DNA of 64,000 bases from Petaurus breviceps papuanus (taxonomy: Eukaryota > Chordata > Mammalia > Diprotodontia > Petauridae): the NCBI GenBank assembly GCA_028583685.1, contig JAMXIF010000051.1, forward strand, positions 52,278,120-52,342,119, written 5' to 3'. Positions 23,083-35,098 of the stretch are shown piece by piece. Within the stretch, counting starts at the first letter, position 1, and each line of letters starts with the position of its first letter. The translations under genes and the position numbers were made by a program. The notes under the pieces are model-generated. The model saw only the letters and a list, made by a program, of their open reading frames with translations. It had not been told where the DNA came from and made no database searches.

Positions 23083-23790
23083 CTTCCCTCTAATAGATGA
23101 CTAGCACCAGCAGTATCTGTCCAGGTCTGAGCTATACACCGATGCCTCAGATGAAAATTACTAGAATTTTGAGGAGTGAGGAAGGAATGGCCATGTCAAC
23201 TGCTGCCCCACATCTATCATTCAAATGTTTCCAGATATCCAAGTGCTGGGCTTCTTATGGATCAAACATCCTGACGTATCTTTTTCTTTTTTAATTTTCA
23301 TTCAGTTGCTTGATGAAAACCATCAAGGAAGTGTGAGACACCAGGACTTAGAGGTTAGAAGAACAGCCTTACAAGGCTATTGATATGGCCACTAGCAAGT
23401 CAATTGTCCTCTCAGTTCCCCAAGTGCCCCTCTATGATTAGGTTGCAGGCAAGTTGCTGGTCCATGCTAGTGGAGGGACTTTTCATACTGGCAGTTCTGC
23501 CATACCAATGAAATCGCAGCTCCAGACTCTTCCTTCCCAGCCCCCAACCCTGTCCAAAAATAGAAAAAGTAAAGCCAGTCCTCCATTTTGTGTCCTTATT
23601 CTAATCTGTGAAAATTATCCTTTGGTGCAAATTCTTGCTCAAAGTACTAGAACTGAGAGGGTAGATGATTAATCACAAATGGCATTTTTATAGTAGGCAT
23701 TGTAAGACCTGCAATGAGCAAAGTAGGTAGCAGTAAACACAAAAGGGGGAATAGCTACTTTACTTATTAGTCAGTATCATGATCAGAGAA

Positions 23791-23852
<62 letters not shown>
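23791..23852 (+). repeat. (TC)n then (AC)n microsatellite
   Basis: Seven TC units pass directly into about 24 uninterrupted AC units. Confidence 0.95.
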
Positions 23853-23853
<1 letters not shown>

Positions 23854-23889
23854 AGCCAGGCAGGTACAAACAATGGATAGCAACTTCAT

Positions 23890-24078
23890 AGTTCATTGAT
23901 TCAAATCTGGAAGAGAATCTAGAGATCTCTTAGTCCAATCTCCTCACTTTACAGGGGTAGAAACTAAAGTCAAGAGATAGGGAATGACTTCTCCAAGGTC
24001 ACTCAAAAGTGTAAGAGGTAGGGTTTGAACCAATGTCCCCTGACTCCAGATCTAGTGTTCTTTCTGCCATACCGCATA
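23890..24078 (-). repeat. MIR-type SINE, antisense
   Basis: Shows tagtccaatctcctcacttt, tccaaggtcactcaaaagtg and gggtttgaaccaatgtcccc. Confidence 0.65.
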
Positions 24079-24309
24079 GAACACCAACAATGTCACGCTT
24101 GTCCAAGTATGGTCCGAGAACACCTACTATTGCTGTGGTGCTGACCAGGCCCTTATAGGACACAATGCTTATAAAATGGCAGTGACTGAACCTTTATTTC
24201 TATCATGAATCATTGGTGGTTCATTTGAACCTCAGTATATTTGTCTGTGAATTCACTCTACAGAATGGCTGTGATCCTTTACACCTCAGTTATTCAATTG
24301 TAGAACCAT

Positions 24310-24445
24310 TGCTATAGAGAAAGGGGCCTTGGGCTCATGGTAAGATCTCTGGTTCCTAGGCCCAGGTCCAATACTAATGAGCTATGTGAACTTGGGCATC
24401 CCTGGGTCTCAACTCCCTCACCTATAAAACTATAGAGTTGAACCA
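24310..24445 (+). repeat. MIR-type SINE
   Basis: Shows gctatgtgaacttgggcatc and ctcacctataaaactataga. Confidence 0.55.
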
Positions 24446-24686
24446 TCACAGAATTTGAGAATTGGGAGGGACCTCAAAGGCCATTAAGGCCAATCCATTG
24501 ACAAAAGGAATCCCCACAATGTTCAGCTCAACAAGTGATCATCCACCCTTTGCTTAAAAGACTTCCCAGATAATATTCAAGACCCAATTCTAACATTCTA
24601 CATTTTCATTTACTTTAGAGAAGACATATTGTTGAGTTTTAATACTTTTCTAGCATTTTTTTTTTTGGTTAGGGTAAAGTGTCTAT

Positions 24687-24924
24687 GGCCAGTTGGGTTG
24701 TGCAGTAGATCAAGCCCTGGGCTTGAAGTCAGAAAGACTCACCTTCACAAGTTCAAATCCAGCCTCAGACACTAGCTATGTGACCTTGGGCAGCTTAACC
24801 CTTTTTGCCTCAGTTTTCCATCTGTAAAATGAACTGTAGAGGGTCATGGTAAACCATTCCAGTATCTTTGCCAAGCAAATCCCAAAACAAGGTCATGAGG
24901 GGTCAAGACACAACTGAACAACTT
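24687..24924 (+). mobile_element. tRNA-derived SINE with RTE/BovB-type tail
   Basis: Head ggccagttgggttgtgcag, tail aaccattccagtatctttgc and caaggtcatgagg ending in ctgaacaactt. Confidence 0.8.
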
Positions 24925-25069
24925 AAAGGATTCTGGACCTATGATGCAAATATTTAAAAACAATATTTCTGCAAAATAAATCCCCTTCCATTGATACAGA
25001 TCAGCAACTCAATTATAACCTAGAGTCACTGAGAACACTGACAGATCAATGACGTTCATGGTCATGTAG

Positions 25070-25268
25070 CCAGGCAGCTCAAGGGCCCAATACCTACAAT
25101 GCTAGACTTGAAATCAGGAAGCCCCGAGGTTGAATCCCTCCTTGGACCTTTGTCATCTGTGTAACCCTGGGCAGATTACTTACCCATCTCTCAGCCTCAG
25201 TTTCCTTGTCTACAACATGAAGGAGTTGGATCCATCAACCTCTAAAGTGCCTTCCAACTAGCTATGGA
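25070..25268 (+). repeat. MIR-type SINE
   Basis: Shows gcctcagtttccttgtctac and agtgccttccaactagctat. Confidence 0.65.
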
Positions 25269-25274
25269 TCATCG

Positions 25275-25592
25275 GCCACAAGACCTGAACCTAGGCCTTT
25301 TTGACTCCCAGCCCAATCCACTATCCATGACACCATGCTGCCTCTTATAGAAATTTAAATTAGCCAAGTCCTGGGCATATTTTGTTTGATCCCCACAATA
25401 ACTGTATGGTTATTGAAGTCAGGAAGACTTCCTGACTTCCTCATAGTTATTCTCATCTTACGAGATGAGGAAACTGAATTTAAACAAGAATTTAAACTAC
25501 TTGTGTGAGTCCACAGAAATGGAGCTGGGAAGGAACATAGAACCCACTCCTCTTGACTCCAAACCCAGTGTTTTTTTTTCCACCACTGAGTG
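25275..25592 (-). repeat. MIR-type SINE pieces, antisense
   Basis: A head fragment at 25275-25345 (cactatccatgacaccatgc) and a second copy at 25375-25592 (acgagatgaggaaactgaat). The second carries a perfect 12-bp inverted repeat at 25415-25439. Confidence 0.6.
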
Positions 25593-26069
25593 TTGCTTTC
25601 CAGATCATCTCTGACCACATGTTCCTTACATTTGGATCAGCCCACTCACAAGTGACTTTCAGATTGCCACATGGCTTATCCAACCAATGCCAGTTGCTCG
25701 CTGGGACAAAGGAACAAACATTTGGTGGAGGTCAGAATGAATCTTAGAGAGAATAATGTTCTCTTTTCAAGTAGGAGACTTCCCATGTCTTCAGTGGTAC
25801 TTACTTGGAGCCTTGAATCATTCAAATACAAAGTCTATAGAAACAGTATGGCAGAACCTCAGCTTATATTTTAACTTCAAAGCCAAGATAAACAGATTGA
25901 AAGTTATGGAAGATCATGACCCTGAGGCTGACTGGAAACAGGTCCCCTTCATCACAAGGCAGGGCATGGCTGAGTGTAATCCATTCATGTGCCAATAACT
26001 TTGATGTATCAGTCAGTGAGCTCTGATTCCTAGACCACTTGATATGGGAATGATGGCACACATTAGAAC

Positions 26070-26265
26070 TTGACTGGGGCAGTGTGGAATAGTGGATAGA
26101 GTATGAGTCTTGGGGTGAGGAGTCAAGAAGACCTGGGTCTGTGATGGCAGCACTCTATTCTTAGGCAAGTCATTGAGACTTTGGAGCCTTAGTTTCTTCA
26201 TTTGTCAAATGAAAGGATTGGACTATATGGTTAGCTCCAAGTCTTTGATCTTCTCATCCCATGAA
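26070..26265 (+). repeat. MIR-type SINE
   Basis: Shows gtgtggaatagtggatagag and gtttcttcatttgtcaaatg. Confidence 0.65.
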
Positions 26266-26649
26266 TCTAGTCCTCCTAGAATAATAGTATCTCAGTATTG
26301 GACTTCATCTTATGGCCACACAATTTTGACTTGCATGGGTTCAAATTCCATCCCCAAGCCTCAATGTCCTCCAACTTGAGAAAAATATATGAGAATGTTT
26401 TCTGAAGTTATTGTCATTTACTCAACATCCAACACAGGGAGACTGAATGCAATAGGAGAAAGATAGATATCGACTCCTTCATCAGTGGTATATGTGCTGA
26501 TGCAGCTCTGGGAAGTCTTTGATGGATTATTTGATGTATCAAGAGTGTTTTGCTTCTGGGACAAGCATGTATTAAGTTCTTGTGCTGTCCTAGGTACTTT
26601 GCTTTAGATCACAGTTCTAAACATTCTTTAAGTCATGTGTCATGAACTT

Positions 26650-26828
26650 ACTGGGCAAGTCATTTAGCTTCTGTTTACCTCAGTTTCCTCAACTGTAAAA
26701 TGGGTTAATAATAATAATACCTACCCTTTATGGTCATTATGAGGATCAAGTGAGACGATATTTGTAAAAACCACTTATCACAGTGCCTGGAACATATTAG
26801 GTGCTATAGAAGTACTGATTCTCTTCCC
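26650..26828 (+). repeat. THER1/MIR-type SINE, core and tail
   Basis: Shows cctcagtttcctcaactgta and the L2-like tail gtgcctggaacatattaggt. Confidence 0.7.
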
Positions 26829-27040
26829 CTCATGGACTTTTTTGATAGTCTGAAGAAACCTATGGACCCCTTCTCAGAAAAGTGTAAAATAAAATTGATG
26901 GGATTTCAAAGGAAACCAATTATATTAAAATACAATTATTGAAATGGCGGTTTGGTTTTTTTTCCTTTAATTCACTGACCTCTTGGAATCTATCTACAAA
27001 CCCCCAGGGGTCTATGGGCCACAAATTAAGAATTCCTGCT
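26825..27040 (-). repeat. DNA-transposon remnant, possibly hAT-like, antisense
   Basis: Shows ccccttctcagaaaagtgta, aaaggaaaccaattatatta and the end aattaagaattcctg. An inverted relative of 21790-22070. Confidence 0.45.
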
Positions 27041-27041
27041 C

Positions 27042-27660
27042 TACATGCTGGGGATACCAAGACAAAACTTAAACAATCCCTGCCCTCAAGTAGTTTCCAT
27101 TCTACTGGAAGACATATACCACATTCACAGATAAATACATATAGTTTATCATGAAAAGTTAAACTGCACTAAGATTTGAGGGTATATATAGGCAGCTAGA
27201 TGGCTCAATGGATAGAACACAAGACGCAGAGTCAAGAAGACCTGAGTTCAAATCCAGCCTCAGACATTTACTAGCTCTGTGACTTAACTTCTGAATTTAC
27301 TAGGGTCACAATCCTGGCCAAGTCACTTAAGTTCTGTTTTCCTTAATCTACTGGAGAAGGAAATGGAAAAAGCACTCCCTATCTTTGCCAAGAAAACCCC
27401 ATAAACATTACTGGCATGACAGGGTCCATGGGGTCATGAAGAGTCAGACATGACTGAACAAGTATATAAACATATATATGTATTTATGTATATATAGGCA
27501 CATATATGTACACATATTTACTTAGAAACATATGCTCACAAGATAGAAATACAGAGTGAATGGGACAAGGCAGTAACAACTCTGGGAATCAGGAAAGGCC
27601 TCTTAAAGAAGTGGTGATTTAGCCCAGCTTTGAAGGGCTGGCTGATTGAGAGTTATTATT
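27042..27660 (-). repeat. L2 LINE, antisense, split by a SINE
   Basis: The left piece (aaacaatccctgccctcaag) and right piece (ggaatcaggaaaggcctctt, gcccagctttgaagggctgg) are one element interrupted at about 27191-27535. Confidence 0.7.
27191..27462 (+). mobile_element. tRNA-derived SINE with RTE/BovB-type tail
   Basis: Head ggcagctagatggctcaatg to tail ccatggggtcatgaagagtc. An AT-rich microsatellite (27463-27535) follows the tail. Confidence 0.85.
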
Positions 27661-27954
27661 TGTAAATGTCCGTGTAATAGAGCAGCTTTGGGGTGTTTAT
27701 TTCCATTTTAGCATCAATGAATAAATAACATTTTGTACTACTCCAGGTTCAGATTATCAATAAGTCAATATTTCAAGATTGGCTTATTTTTCACAAAAAC
27801 AGTTTCCAGATAAAACAACAACAAAAAGAAATTTACAATTTTCTTATGAAATTATTACACTTTTAAAAAATTTAACATCCTAGCAAAATGTCCAAAACAA
27901 TTTTCATCAAAAGCTGGATTGCTGGAATCTTCAAAATTAGATCTCCTCACTCCA

Positions 27955-28240
27955 GGCAGCTAGGAGGCAAAGGGGGACTGAGAGTCAGGTAGAGCTGAGT
28001 TCAGACACCAGCTGTATAACCCTGAGCAAGTCACTTAACCTCTCTCTGCCTCCATTTCCTCATCTGTAAAATGGGGATGATAATATCTACCCTTTATAAT
28101 TGTGAGTATCAGAGACTGTTCATACACACACAGACATATATATGTATATATACATATACACACAGAGAGACATACATTTACACACACTGAGCACTTTGTG
28201 AACCATAAAATGCTGTACAAATGCTAGCTATTATTCAGAT
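27955..28240 (+). repeat. THER1-type SINE with an internal microsatellite
   Basis: Complete head (ggcagctaggaggcaaagg), core and the tail gagcactttgtgaaccataa, ending tgctagctattattc. A CA/TA-rich expansion at 28122-28186 sits inside the tail. Confidence 0.8.
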
Positions 28241-28639
28241 AAAACCAGCAAAGTGTATGTGTCTATCTCTATAGAGTCATTCAATGCCAGGTTCCCAACT
28301 CCAAACTGGATTTATAAGCATCCTGACTGTTATAGCTTGTGGGAAAATCCCTGCTTCCTGATGATATTACCCGTTATCAGTCACAGGAAAATGACAGTGT
28401 CCATGTCAGTTACCTTGAACTGTGGTTAAAAACTAAACTGCCCTTAGCAATGAATTGGGACATAGATGGGAGCCAGATCTCATGTTAAGCTGGTCACAAA
28501 AGTTCAGTATTTTTGGTTGAAGCAAAGCTGCATCAATAGGTAGTAGTCATTTCTTTGTGAATTAGGAACCTGTGATTGAAAAATACAAACAAAAGCATAG
28601 TCCTTCATGATCCTGTGGAATTCCTGATATGGGGAAGCC

Positions 28640-28785
28640 CTCTAGATTATGGGCACTTGTCTGAGACCTATAAAAGTGAAGACATTTAACCTCTCTCAGC
28701 TTGGTTTCCTCCCCTGTAAAATGAGGACATTGCATGAGATGTCTCTAAGGGGACCCTTCCAGCTCAAAATCTAAGGTCTGGTGAC
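28640..28785 (+). repeat. MIR-type SINE
   Basis: Shows tttcctcccctgtaaaatga and ggacccttccagctcaaaat. Confidence 0.65.
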
Positions 28786-29094
28786 TCTAAAATAAGATAA
28801 ATGATCACAAAAAATCCTGATTTCAGACAATCTCTGGTCCTTCACATTGTTTCTTCCCCCCATCCCTTCCTCCTCTATGGTTCTATTGAATATTGACCAT
28901 TTTCTCTGAGATGACTATGTCTGTATTTATTCATATTGAGGAATGAACAGATTTCTTTTTTAACTTTCTACATTTTATCCTGTACTCAAATTATATGGTG
29001 AGAGATTTAATTTTTCCATTAAAACATAGTATCGATATTCCATCAACGTTATGGGATCATAGACTCATGTCCAACATAGAGTCTATTGTACCAT

Positions 29095-29222
29095 AGAACC
29101 ATAGATTTAGAGTGAAAAGGACATTAAGGGTTATCTAGTCCAACCCCCTCATTTTACAGATGAGGAAACTGAGTCACAAAGAGGTTGTCACTTGTCCAGG
29201 GTCACACATGGATTCAAAAAGC
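29095..29222 (-). repeat. MIR-type SINE, antisense, well preserved
   Basis: Shows tatctagtccaaccccctca, ttttacagatgaggaaactg and gtcacttgtccagggtcaca. Confidence 0.75.
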
Positions 29223-29499
29223 AAAAGTTACTTCAGTGAGTGGCAACAGCCCTAGCAAGAGGAGAGTCGATTCCTAATTTTAACTTCCAGATCTTAAATA
29301 TTGTCCTTCTCTTTAAGGAGCAAAGTTGATCAGTCATTAATTCTGCAGTGTCTGCCTTATTAACACCAACATTCACCAACAATTTTGTATATCCCAATGG
29401 GTGGATTTGATGTGTACCATGACATTCATAGCCAGAGAATCTGAGTTCAAATCCCAAGATATGTGCTTATTTCTGACCTTGGGTCTTAAACTTGGACTA

Positions 29500-29742
29500 T
29501 TAACCCTTAAGCAAATACTTATTAAATGACAACAATGTACTAAGTGCTAGGAATACAAAGACAAAAAAGAAATTGTCCTTTTCCTCAAATAGTTTATAGG
29601 GAAGACAACATTTATATTTATAGGGAAATGAGGGTATCATGTAGAAAGTGAAACTCGAGTAGAAATTTGAAGATGAGTAGAGATACATAGAGGAGAAAGG
29701 GTGAAGGGTGTGAGTGCCCTCTGAGCACAGAGACGGAAAATA
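29500..29742 (-). repeat. L2 LINE 3' end, antisense
   Basis: Shows atacttattaaatgacaaca and gtactaagtgctaggaatac. Confidence 0.65.
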
Positions 29743-29919
29743 GGAGAGAGTCAGGTCAACTGGAAAGTCATCTTGCTTTTCTAGTGCTTAGTTTCTTCTC
29801 CTGTAAAATGTGGGGTGTTAGATTTGATGATCTCTTAAGAATGCTCCCAGTTCAAAATCCTAAAAAAAATCTCATGCACAAACAGAAGTGCTTAAAAATT
29901 CAGACCAGATGATTTTTTT

Positions 29920-30105
29920 TTCTGGAAATGATATAGCTCAAAACCCAGGATCAAGAGTCAAGAGATATGGGGCTCAAATCTTTGCCTCTGATATAACCAG
30001 TCAATTGGTCAAGTTATTTATCCTCTCTGGCCCACATTCCTTCACTGTAAAATAAGGGAGCTTGGACTACCTCCTTGCTAAGAGCCCTTGTAGCTTGAGA
30101 TCCTG
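29920..30105 (+). repeat. MIR-type SINE
   Basis: Shows caagagtcaagagatatggg and ttccttcactgtaaaataag. Confidence 0.6.
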
Positions 30106-30394
30106 CCACCCAACATTTAATAGTCCGATGGATCTATGATCTCATCAAAGTGCATATTTCTTTCAAAACTACAAATGGTAGCCTACCCACATCTGCCCAT
30201 CATCACCAACTCCTGTCCATAATCTTTCATAATTCTATTTAGGGGACCTTGTCAATGTACTAGTAGCCTTTTTCAAGCCCTCTTCACATTTCATGAATAT
30301 CATTGGTACATGTGGATGGACTATCCAGTAGTGGCCTCTCATTTTTGCTAGGTGATCAACCCACCATATTTTTTGACCCATACATCATAGAGCT

Positions 30395-30530
30395 AGAGAC
30401 AGTGTTGCTTAGTACATAGATATCTAACCTTGGAGTCAAGAAGACCCTGTTACTAGTCCTATCTCTGCCACATACCAACTGTGTGACCCTGGTCAAGTCA
30501 TTTAGCCTCTTGCTGTCCCCAGACAATACT
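30395..30530 (+). repeat. MIR-type SINE
   Basis: Shows cttggagtcaagaagaccct and aactgtgtgaccctggtcaa. Confidence 0.65.
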
Positions 30531-30674
30531 CTAACTCTCTAAGTTGCAGGGAATGTGTTGTTCTGCATTGGTAGATAGAGTTTTCTTACCAGGAGCTTCT
30601 TTGGGCCCAAACAAATGCCAAGGCTATAATAGATCAAGACCCGATCCCTGCTTATTTCTGCTACATTAGGTAGA

Positions 30675-30878
30675 CTGCCTGTGATATGACACAGTGGGAA
30701 GAGCCCTGGCTTTGGAGTCAGAGAACCTGGGTTCAAGTCCCACTTTTGATATGTAGTACATGTATGACTTTGGGCATGTGGCTTAAATTCTGTGATCAAA
30801 TTCTTCTTAGGTAAAATGAGAAGATCAGTCCACATGGTGTCCCAGAACCCTTCCCTCTCTAAAGTTATGTTCCTATGA
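30675..30878 (+). repeat. MIR-type SINE
   Basis: Shows ctttggagtcagagaacctg and ggttcaagtcccacttttga. Its minus strand is open for 139 codons at 30539-30958, which is a chance frame. Confidence 0.75.
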
Positions 30879-31258
30879 TATGAACAACAGTCATTCAGGA
30901 TGAACAGGCATGAATAGGCAGAGATCTGTATCACTAAAGGTATCAATGAGATCACCAATTCCTTGGTGTATTATGGGAGTGTCCTTTGCACCACTCATTC
31001 TAAATAAAGCCTAATGTAATCAGTTACAGCCTACACCCTGATTCCCTCATGGCCCTTTGGGTAATTCCAGTTCTTTGAAGACCAGTATTCTATTACTCAG
31101 AGTCATCGAATTCTTCCGAGAAAATACATTTCTTTAAATCCTTCTAATTTCCTAATGTAGGCTGTCAAACCAAAGCTGAAAAGCCTCCTAATTGTTTTTA
31201 ACAGAGCCAGGGAAATTTACCAGCATTTGGCCTGCCAATGACAACTTCAGCCATTTCC

Positions 31259-31272
31259 CCAGAAGGGGGCAG
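31259..31272 (+). promoter_or_regulatory. CTCF-like motif
   Basis: CCAGAAGGGGGCAG fits the CTCF core CCASYAGRKGGCRS at 13 of 14 positions. It lies outside any repeat I recognise. Occupancy is unknown. Confidence 0.4.
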
Positions 31273-31579
31273 CAATGCACAAGTCTTCATTGAAGATGCT
31301 GCTTTTAAAAATTAAATAACTAAATGACTGGGACGGGATGAATGAACTTGAACCAAACTCAGACTCAGAAATCCACATTCCTTTTAATCACTGCTTTGAG
31401 GTAGGGTGTTTCTGGGGTGTCAGGTTGAGGAGCTGAATTTCCACTTCAGGGCACAGAAGATGCCCCTATGCTGGGTCAGGGGGAATCAGTTTTCCATGTG
31501 AAGATACTGATTTAGAGCAATATAACCCCCAAAAGGCAATATGGCATGGTAGATAACAGAGCCACCCTCAAACCTAGCA

Positions 31580-31768
31580 GCCAGGGGGCATAGTGTTGGG
31601 GTTGGAGTCATAAAGACCTGTTTAAATTGGGACTAATTGTGTCCTGGGGCAAGTAAGTGGCTTACTCTGGGCCTGAGTTTCCTCATCTGCACCTACCTCA
31701 CAGGGTTGTTGTGAGGATCAAATGAGTCAAAGCCTAAAGCACTACGTAAATGCTAGCTCTTAGTAAAT
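31580..31768 (+). repeat. THER1/MIR-type SINE
   Basis: Shows cagccagggggcatagtgtt, cagggttgttgtgaggatca and cactacgtaaatgctagctc. Confidence 0.7.
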
Positions 31769-32787
31769 CTGGGAAGACCTTGTCTCAAAACTCATTTCTG
31801 ACCCATGGTGGCTCTGTGACTTCAGGCATTTCTCAGAGCACCAGAAAGATCTCAAATTATAGAGAAGGTGCAGACCACATTGGTAGAGGGAATTTCTTTA
31901 TATAAAACTTCCTTTTACCAATAAAATCTCAGATCCAAACCCTATCAGAAGTAAATTATTGAAATTTCCTCCTATGAAATAGTAAAGGGGATGGAGGAGG
32001 AGAAGGGTCGATGTAGGAAAGTGGAATGAACACTACCTGGCGTCAATGAACTGACCACATATGGGTCATAAGAAGGAACCGAGAATATTTGTTAGAGAAA
32101 AGAAGACTCAGAACAGGAGGACTGCAGAGCTGCCACCTAGCAAATGGATAACTGTCGCATGGAAAAGAAATGAAATTTTCTCTGCTTTACCCAGAAGCCA
32201 TACGTATGAATACAGAAAGAGCAAATGTAGATTTGGTGTAAGGATTTTGTAGTTCAAAAAATTTAAGTAACTGCCTCATGAGGCTGTGGGTTTCTGCCCT
32301 TCTCATTAGGGGTCTTCAAATAAAAGTTGGGTGACCAATCATCAGAGAAGTGGTAATGAGGGTTCCCATTCAGGTTCAGTTGGATTAGGTGACCTCTGAG
32401 GTCAGCCAGACAGTTAACAAGCATTTATGTGACTGTGCCAGGCACTGTGCTAAGTATTATGGGTCCAAAGACACAATGGATTCTGCTGCCTTCAATTTTA
32501 CATTCCACTGAAAGAGACAGCATATATACAGATACGTATATACACACATATGTATGTACAGATGTAAATCTATATGTAAACATGTGCAAAATTATTAAAG
32601 ATGGTTTTTAAGAGGAAGAGCACCTATAGCCAAAGGGATCAGGAAAGGTTTCCTGAAGAAAGTGGTACATGGACTGAGATGGAGTGTGATATGTGTAGAA
32701 AAGTGAGTTGTACAAAATGATTGGATCAAAGTGTGTGCAGAAGGGAGTGAGTATAAGAAGAATATAAGAGAAGTAAGTATATTCTTC

Positions 32788-32928
32788 ATTTTGGAAAGGG
32801 GAGGCAGGGTAATTGGGGTTAAGTGACTTGTCCAAGGTCACATGACTAGTACGTGTTAAGTGTCTGAGGCCAGATTTGAACTCAAGTCCTCCTGACTCCA
32901 GGACTGGTGCTCTATTCACTGCGCCACC
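32788..32928 (-). mobile_element. Marsupial tRNA-derived SINE, antisense
   Basis: Shows aattggggttaagtgacttg, gtccaaggtcacatgactag and ggtgctctattcactgcgcc. Flanking aagtatattctt and aagtttactctt may be a worn 12-bp target-site duplication. Confidence 0.8.
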
Positions 32929-32947
32929 ATAAGTTTACTCTTAAAAG

Positions 32948-32967
32948 TATAAGAGTATACTCTTATA
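32948..32967. repeat. Perfect 20-bp palindrome
   Basis: tataagagtatactcttata equals its own reverse complement. No function is known. Confidence 0.7.
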
Positions 32968-33317
32968 AGAAGACTAGAAAGGTAGGAAAGGCACTGGTTG
33001 TGAAGACCTTGAATGGGATCCTTGAAACACTGGAGCTGATGAAGCAAGGGGATAGGATGAACCTTCAGGAAGGTTACTTTGAGAGTTGTGTGGAGACTGG
33101 ATTACAGACAGGGAGATCAATTAGAAACTATGGTAATAATTGTCACAGAGACAGAGATAGATGAAGAGAGCAAGGGACACAAACAGAGAAAGAAGGGTCA
33201 CTAGAGCATCACTTTTTGTTTTGGTTTTTTTGGTGTTTTAATGCAAAGACATGAATAGAAAGAAGCACAGACAAACAGGACAGCTTTGAGAGCTACAGGT
33301 TGAATTTATTATTGCTG

Positions 33318-33552
33318 TTGAGTCATTCTTCAGTCATATCCAATTCTTTATGACCCATTTTGGACTTTCTTGGCATGGTTTGCCATTTCCTTCTTCAGCC
33401 CATCTTACAGATAAGGAAACCGAGAAGACAGGGTTAAGTGACTTATCCAAGGTCACACAGCTAGTAAGTGTCTGAGGTCTGATTTGAACTCATGTATATG
33501 GCTTTTTCTGACTCCAGGCCTAGAACTCTAGTCACTGTGCCTCCTAGCTACT
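33318..33552 (-). mobile_element. SINE with RTE/BovB-type tail, antisense
   Basis: Tail first: cagtcatatccaattctttatg and cttggcatggtttgccattt, then the core and the head cactgtgcctcctagctac. Confidence 0.8.
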
Positions 33553-33764
33553 GAATTTATTACATATATAATATATGTGTTTAAGTAAACCATAATAGAA
33601 CCTGTAGTTCCATGTAGAATCCTTTGTTTGTTTGAAAATGCCAATTTTTCTATGATATTCTCTAAGTTAAGAATGAAAATTAAAATTTAGCATTAGTTCC
33701 CCAGAATAACAACATTTTAGGATGAATGGATGGATAGGTGAATGAATGAATAAGTGAATAAAAA

Positions 33765-33905
33765 AATCATTTATTAAAAACTTTTTTATGTTCAAGGCGT
33801 TAGTTTAAGAGCTAGAGGTGGAAAGACAACAAATCAGAGACAGTCCATACCTCCGAAGAGCTTGCATTTTAACAGGAGGAGACAAGAGGAGGTGAGGTAG
33901 CTAGG
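33765..33905 (-). repeat. L2 LINE 3' end, antisense
   Basis: Shows catttattaaaaactttttt and cctccgaagagcttgcattt, preceded by GAAT repeats at 33722-33760. Confidence 0.65.
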
Positions 33906-34021
33906 AAGGGTCACTTTGGTCCCCTAAACTACAAGGGTGTGATTTAAAAGACAACGGCTAGGAAGCCCCTAAGAGCTCCGTGCTTCTGGGCTTTGCTTTT
34001 CTGGAAAGTATTAAACGAGGA

Positions 34022-34035
34022 CCGATAGAGGGCAG
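34022..34035 (+). promoter_or_regulatory. Weak CTCF-like motif
   Basis: CCGATAGAGGGCAG matches 12 of 14 positions of the CTCF core in a non-repeat stretch. Confidence 0.25.
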
Positions 34036-34924
34036 CAGCCACCCATTGATCCAGACGGAAACTGGGCCTTTATGCTTAAGTCTAATCATTTCTCATCAAC
34101 CATGGACGTCTTGGCCCCCACATCCTTGCAAAAGAAAAAATCACACCGGGCTGAAGGAGGAAAAAGTCTTATCCACTTAACTGTCTTGGAACTGAATCTC
34201 TCCCCAACCCTCCATCTTTATCTAAAAAGAAGAAAGAACAAAAACAAAGCTGGCAAGCGTGCTGAAATGGAGTGGAGGGGAGGTGGAGTGGGTCAGAGTT
34301 CCTCTCACAGGTCAAGTCCATGTCTAATCTAATAAAATGAAGTCAGGAGTCAGGGGCAGTGACCCCACCTTAACTGAGACATTGGAAATGAGTTGATAGT
34401 CGATTTCTACATTCCTAGCCTGAAGCGGGGAGAATCCTTTGCTTCTGGAATTGTCTTCTTTCAGCTCTTCTAGGGGTTTTAAAATGCTAAATATCCAATC
34501 TGGGTCTTGATGAAGTTTGATGGGCTCCTGAAGGCAGTCTTGGAGACTGACAGAGACCCCTACAGCAGCCGAAAGCTCCCATCAAAGGTTGGACATTGAA
34601 TGCGCTGTGTCATGCAGATGGCGGCTCCAGGAGTGAGGGCTGCCACTTGCAGCATTGGGGATGACATCCGCTGCTGAGGTCGTGGGGGGGGGGGGGTGGA
34701 AGATTTCTTGAATATGACTGGCACCTACCGATTCTGTTCACATTGTTTGTGACAGTGTCATTCCCCCACTTGTCTGAGATGAATGAGTTTCCAAAACACA
34801 TAAACACTCCTCAAAAAAAAGAAAGAAAAGAAAAACCTATGGATCCATGCCGAGTACTGGGAGTCTGCCTGCCTGCTGCAACACAGATCATATTTTAAAA
34901 TTAGAACATAAATAAATGGGAGGG

Positions 34925-35098
34925 GGAGCAGGTAATGCCTAGATTTGGAGTCAAATGATTCTGGTTTAAATCCCGGCACTAGCACTTACTGCCCATGTGT
35001 CCTTGGGCAAGTCACAGCCCTCCGAGTCTCCGTTTCCTTATCTGTAAGGATTTGAATGACCTCTGAAGTCTCTGTCAGCTCTAGGTTCATCATCCAAT
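34925..35098 (+). repeat. MIR-type SINE
   Basis: Shows gagcaggtaatgcctagatt, tttaaatcccggcactagca and gtttccttatctgtaaggat. Confidence 0.7.

Larger units (their letters stand above)
32405..33150 (-). repeat. L2 LINE, antisense, with nested SINE
   Basis: 3' end at left (gtgccaggcactgtgctaag). Rightward it shows ggtttcctgaagaaagtgg and, after the SINE, gaaggttactttgagag. It is interrupted at 32788-32928. Confidence 0.75.
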
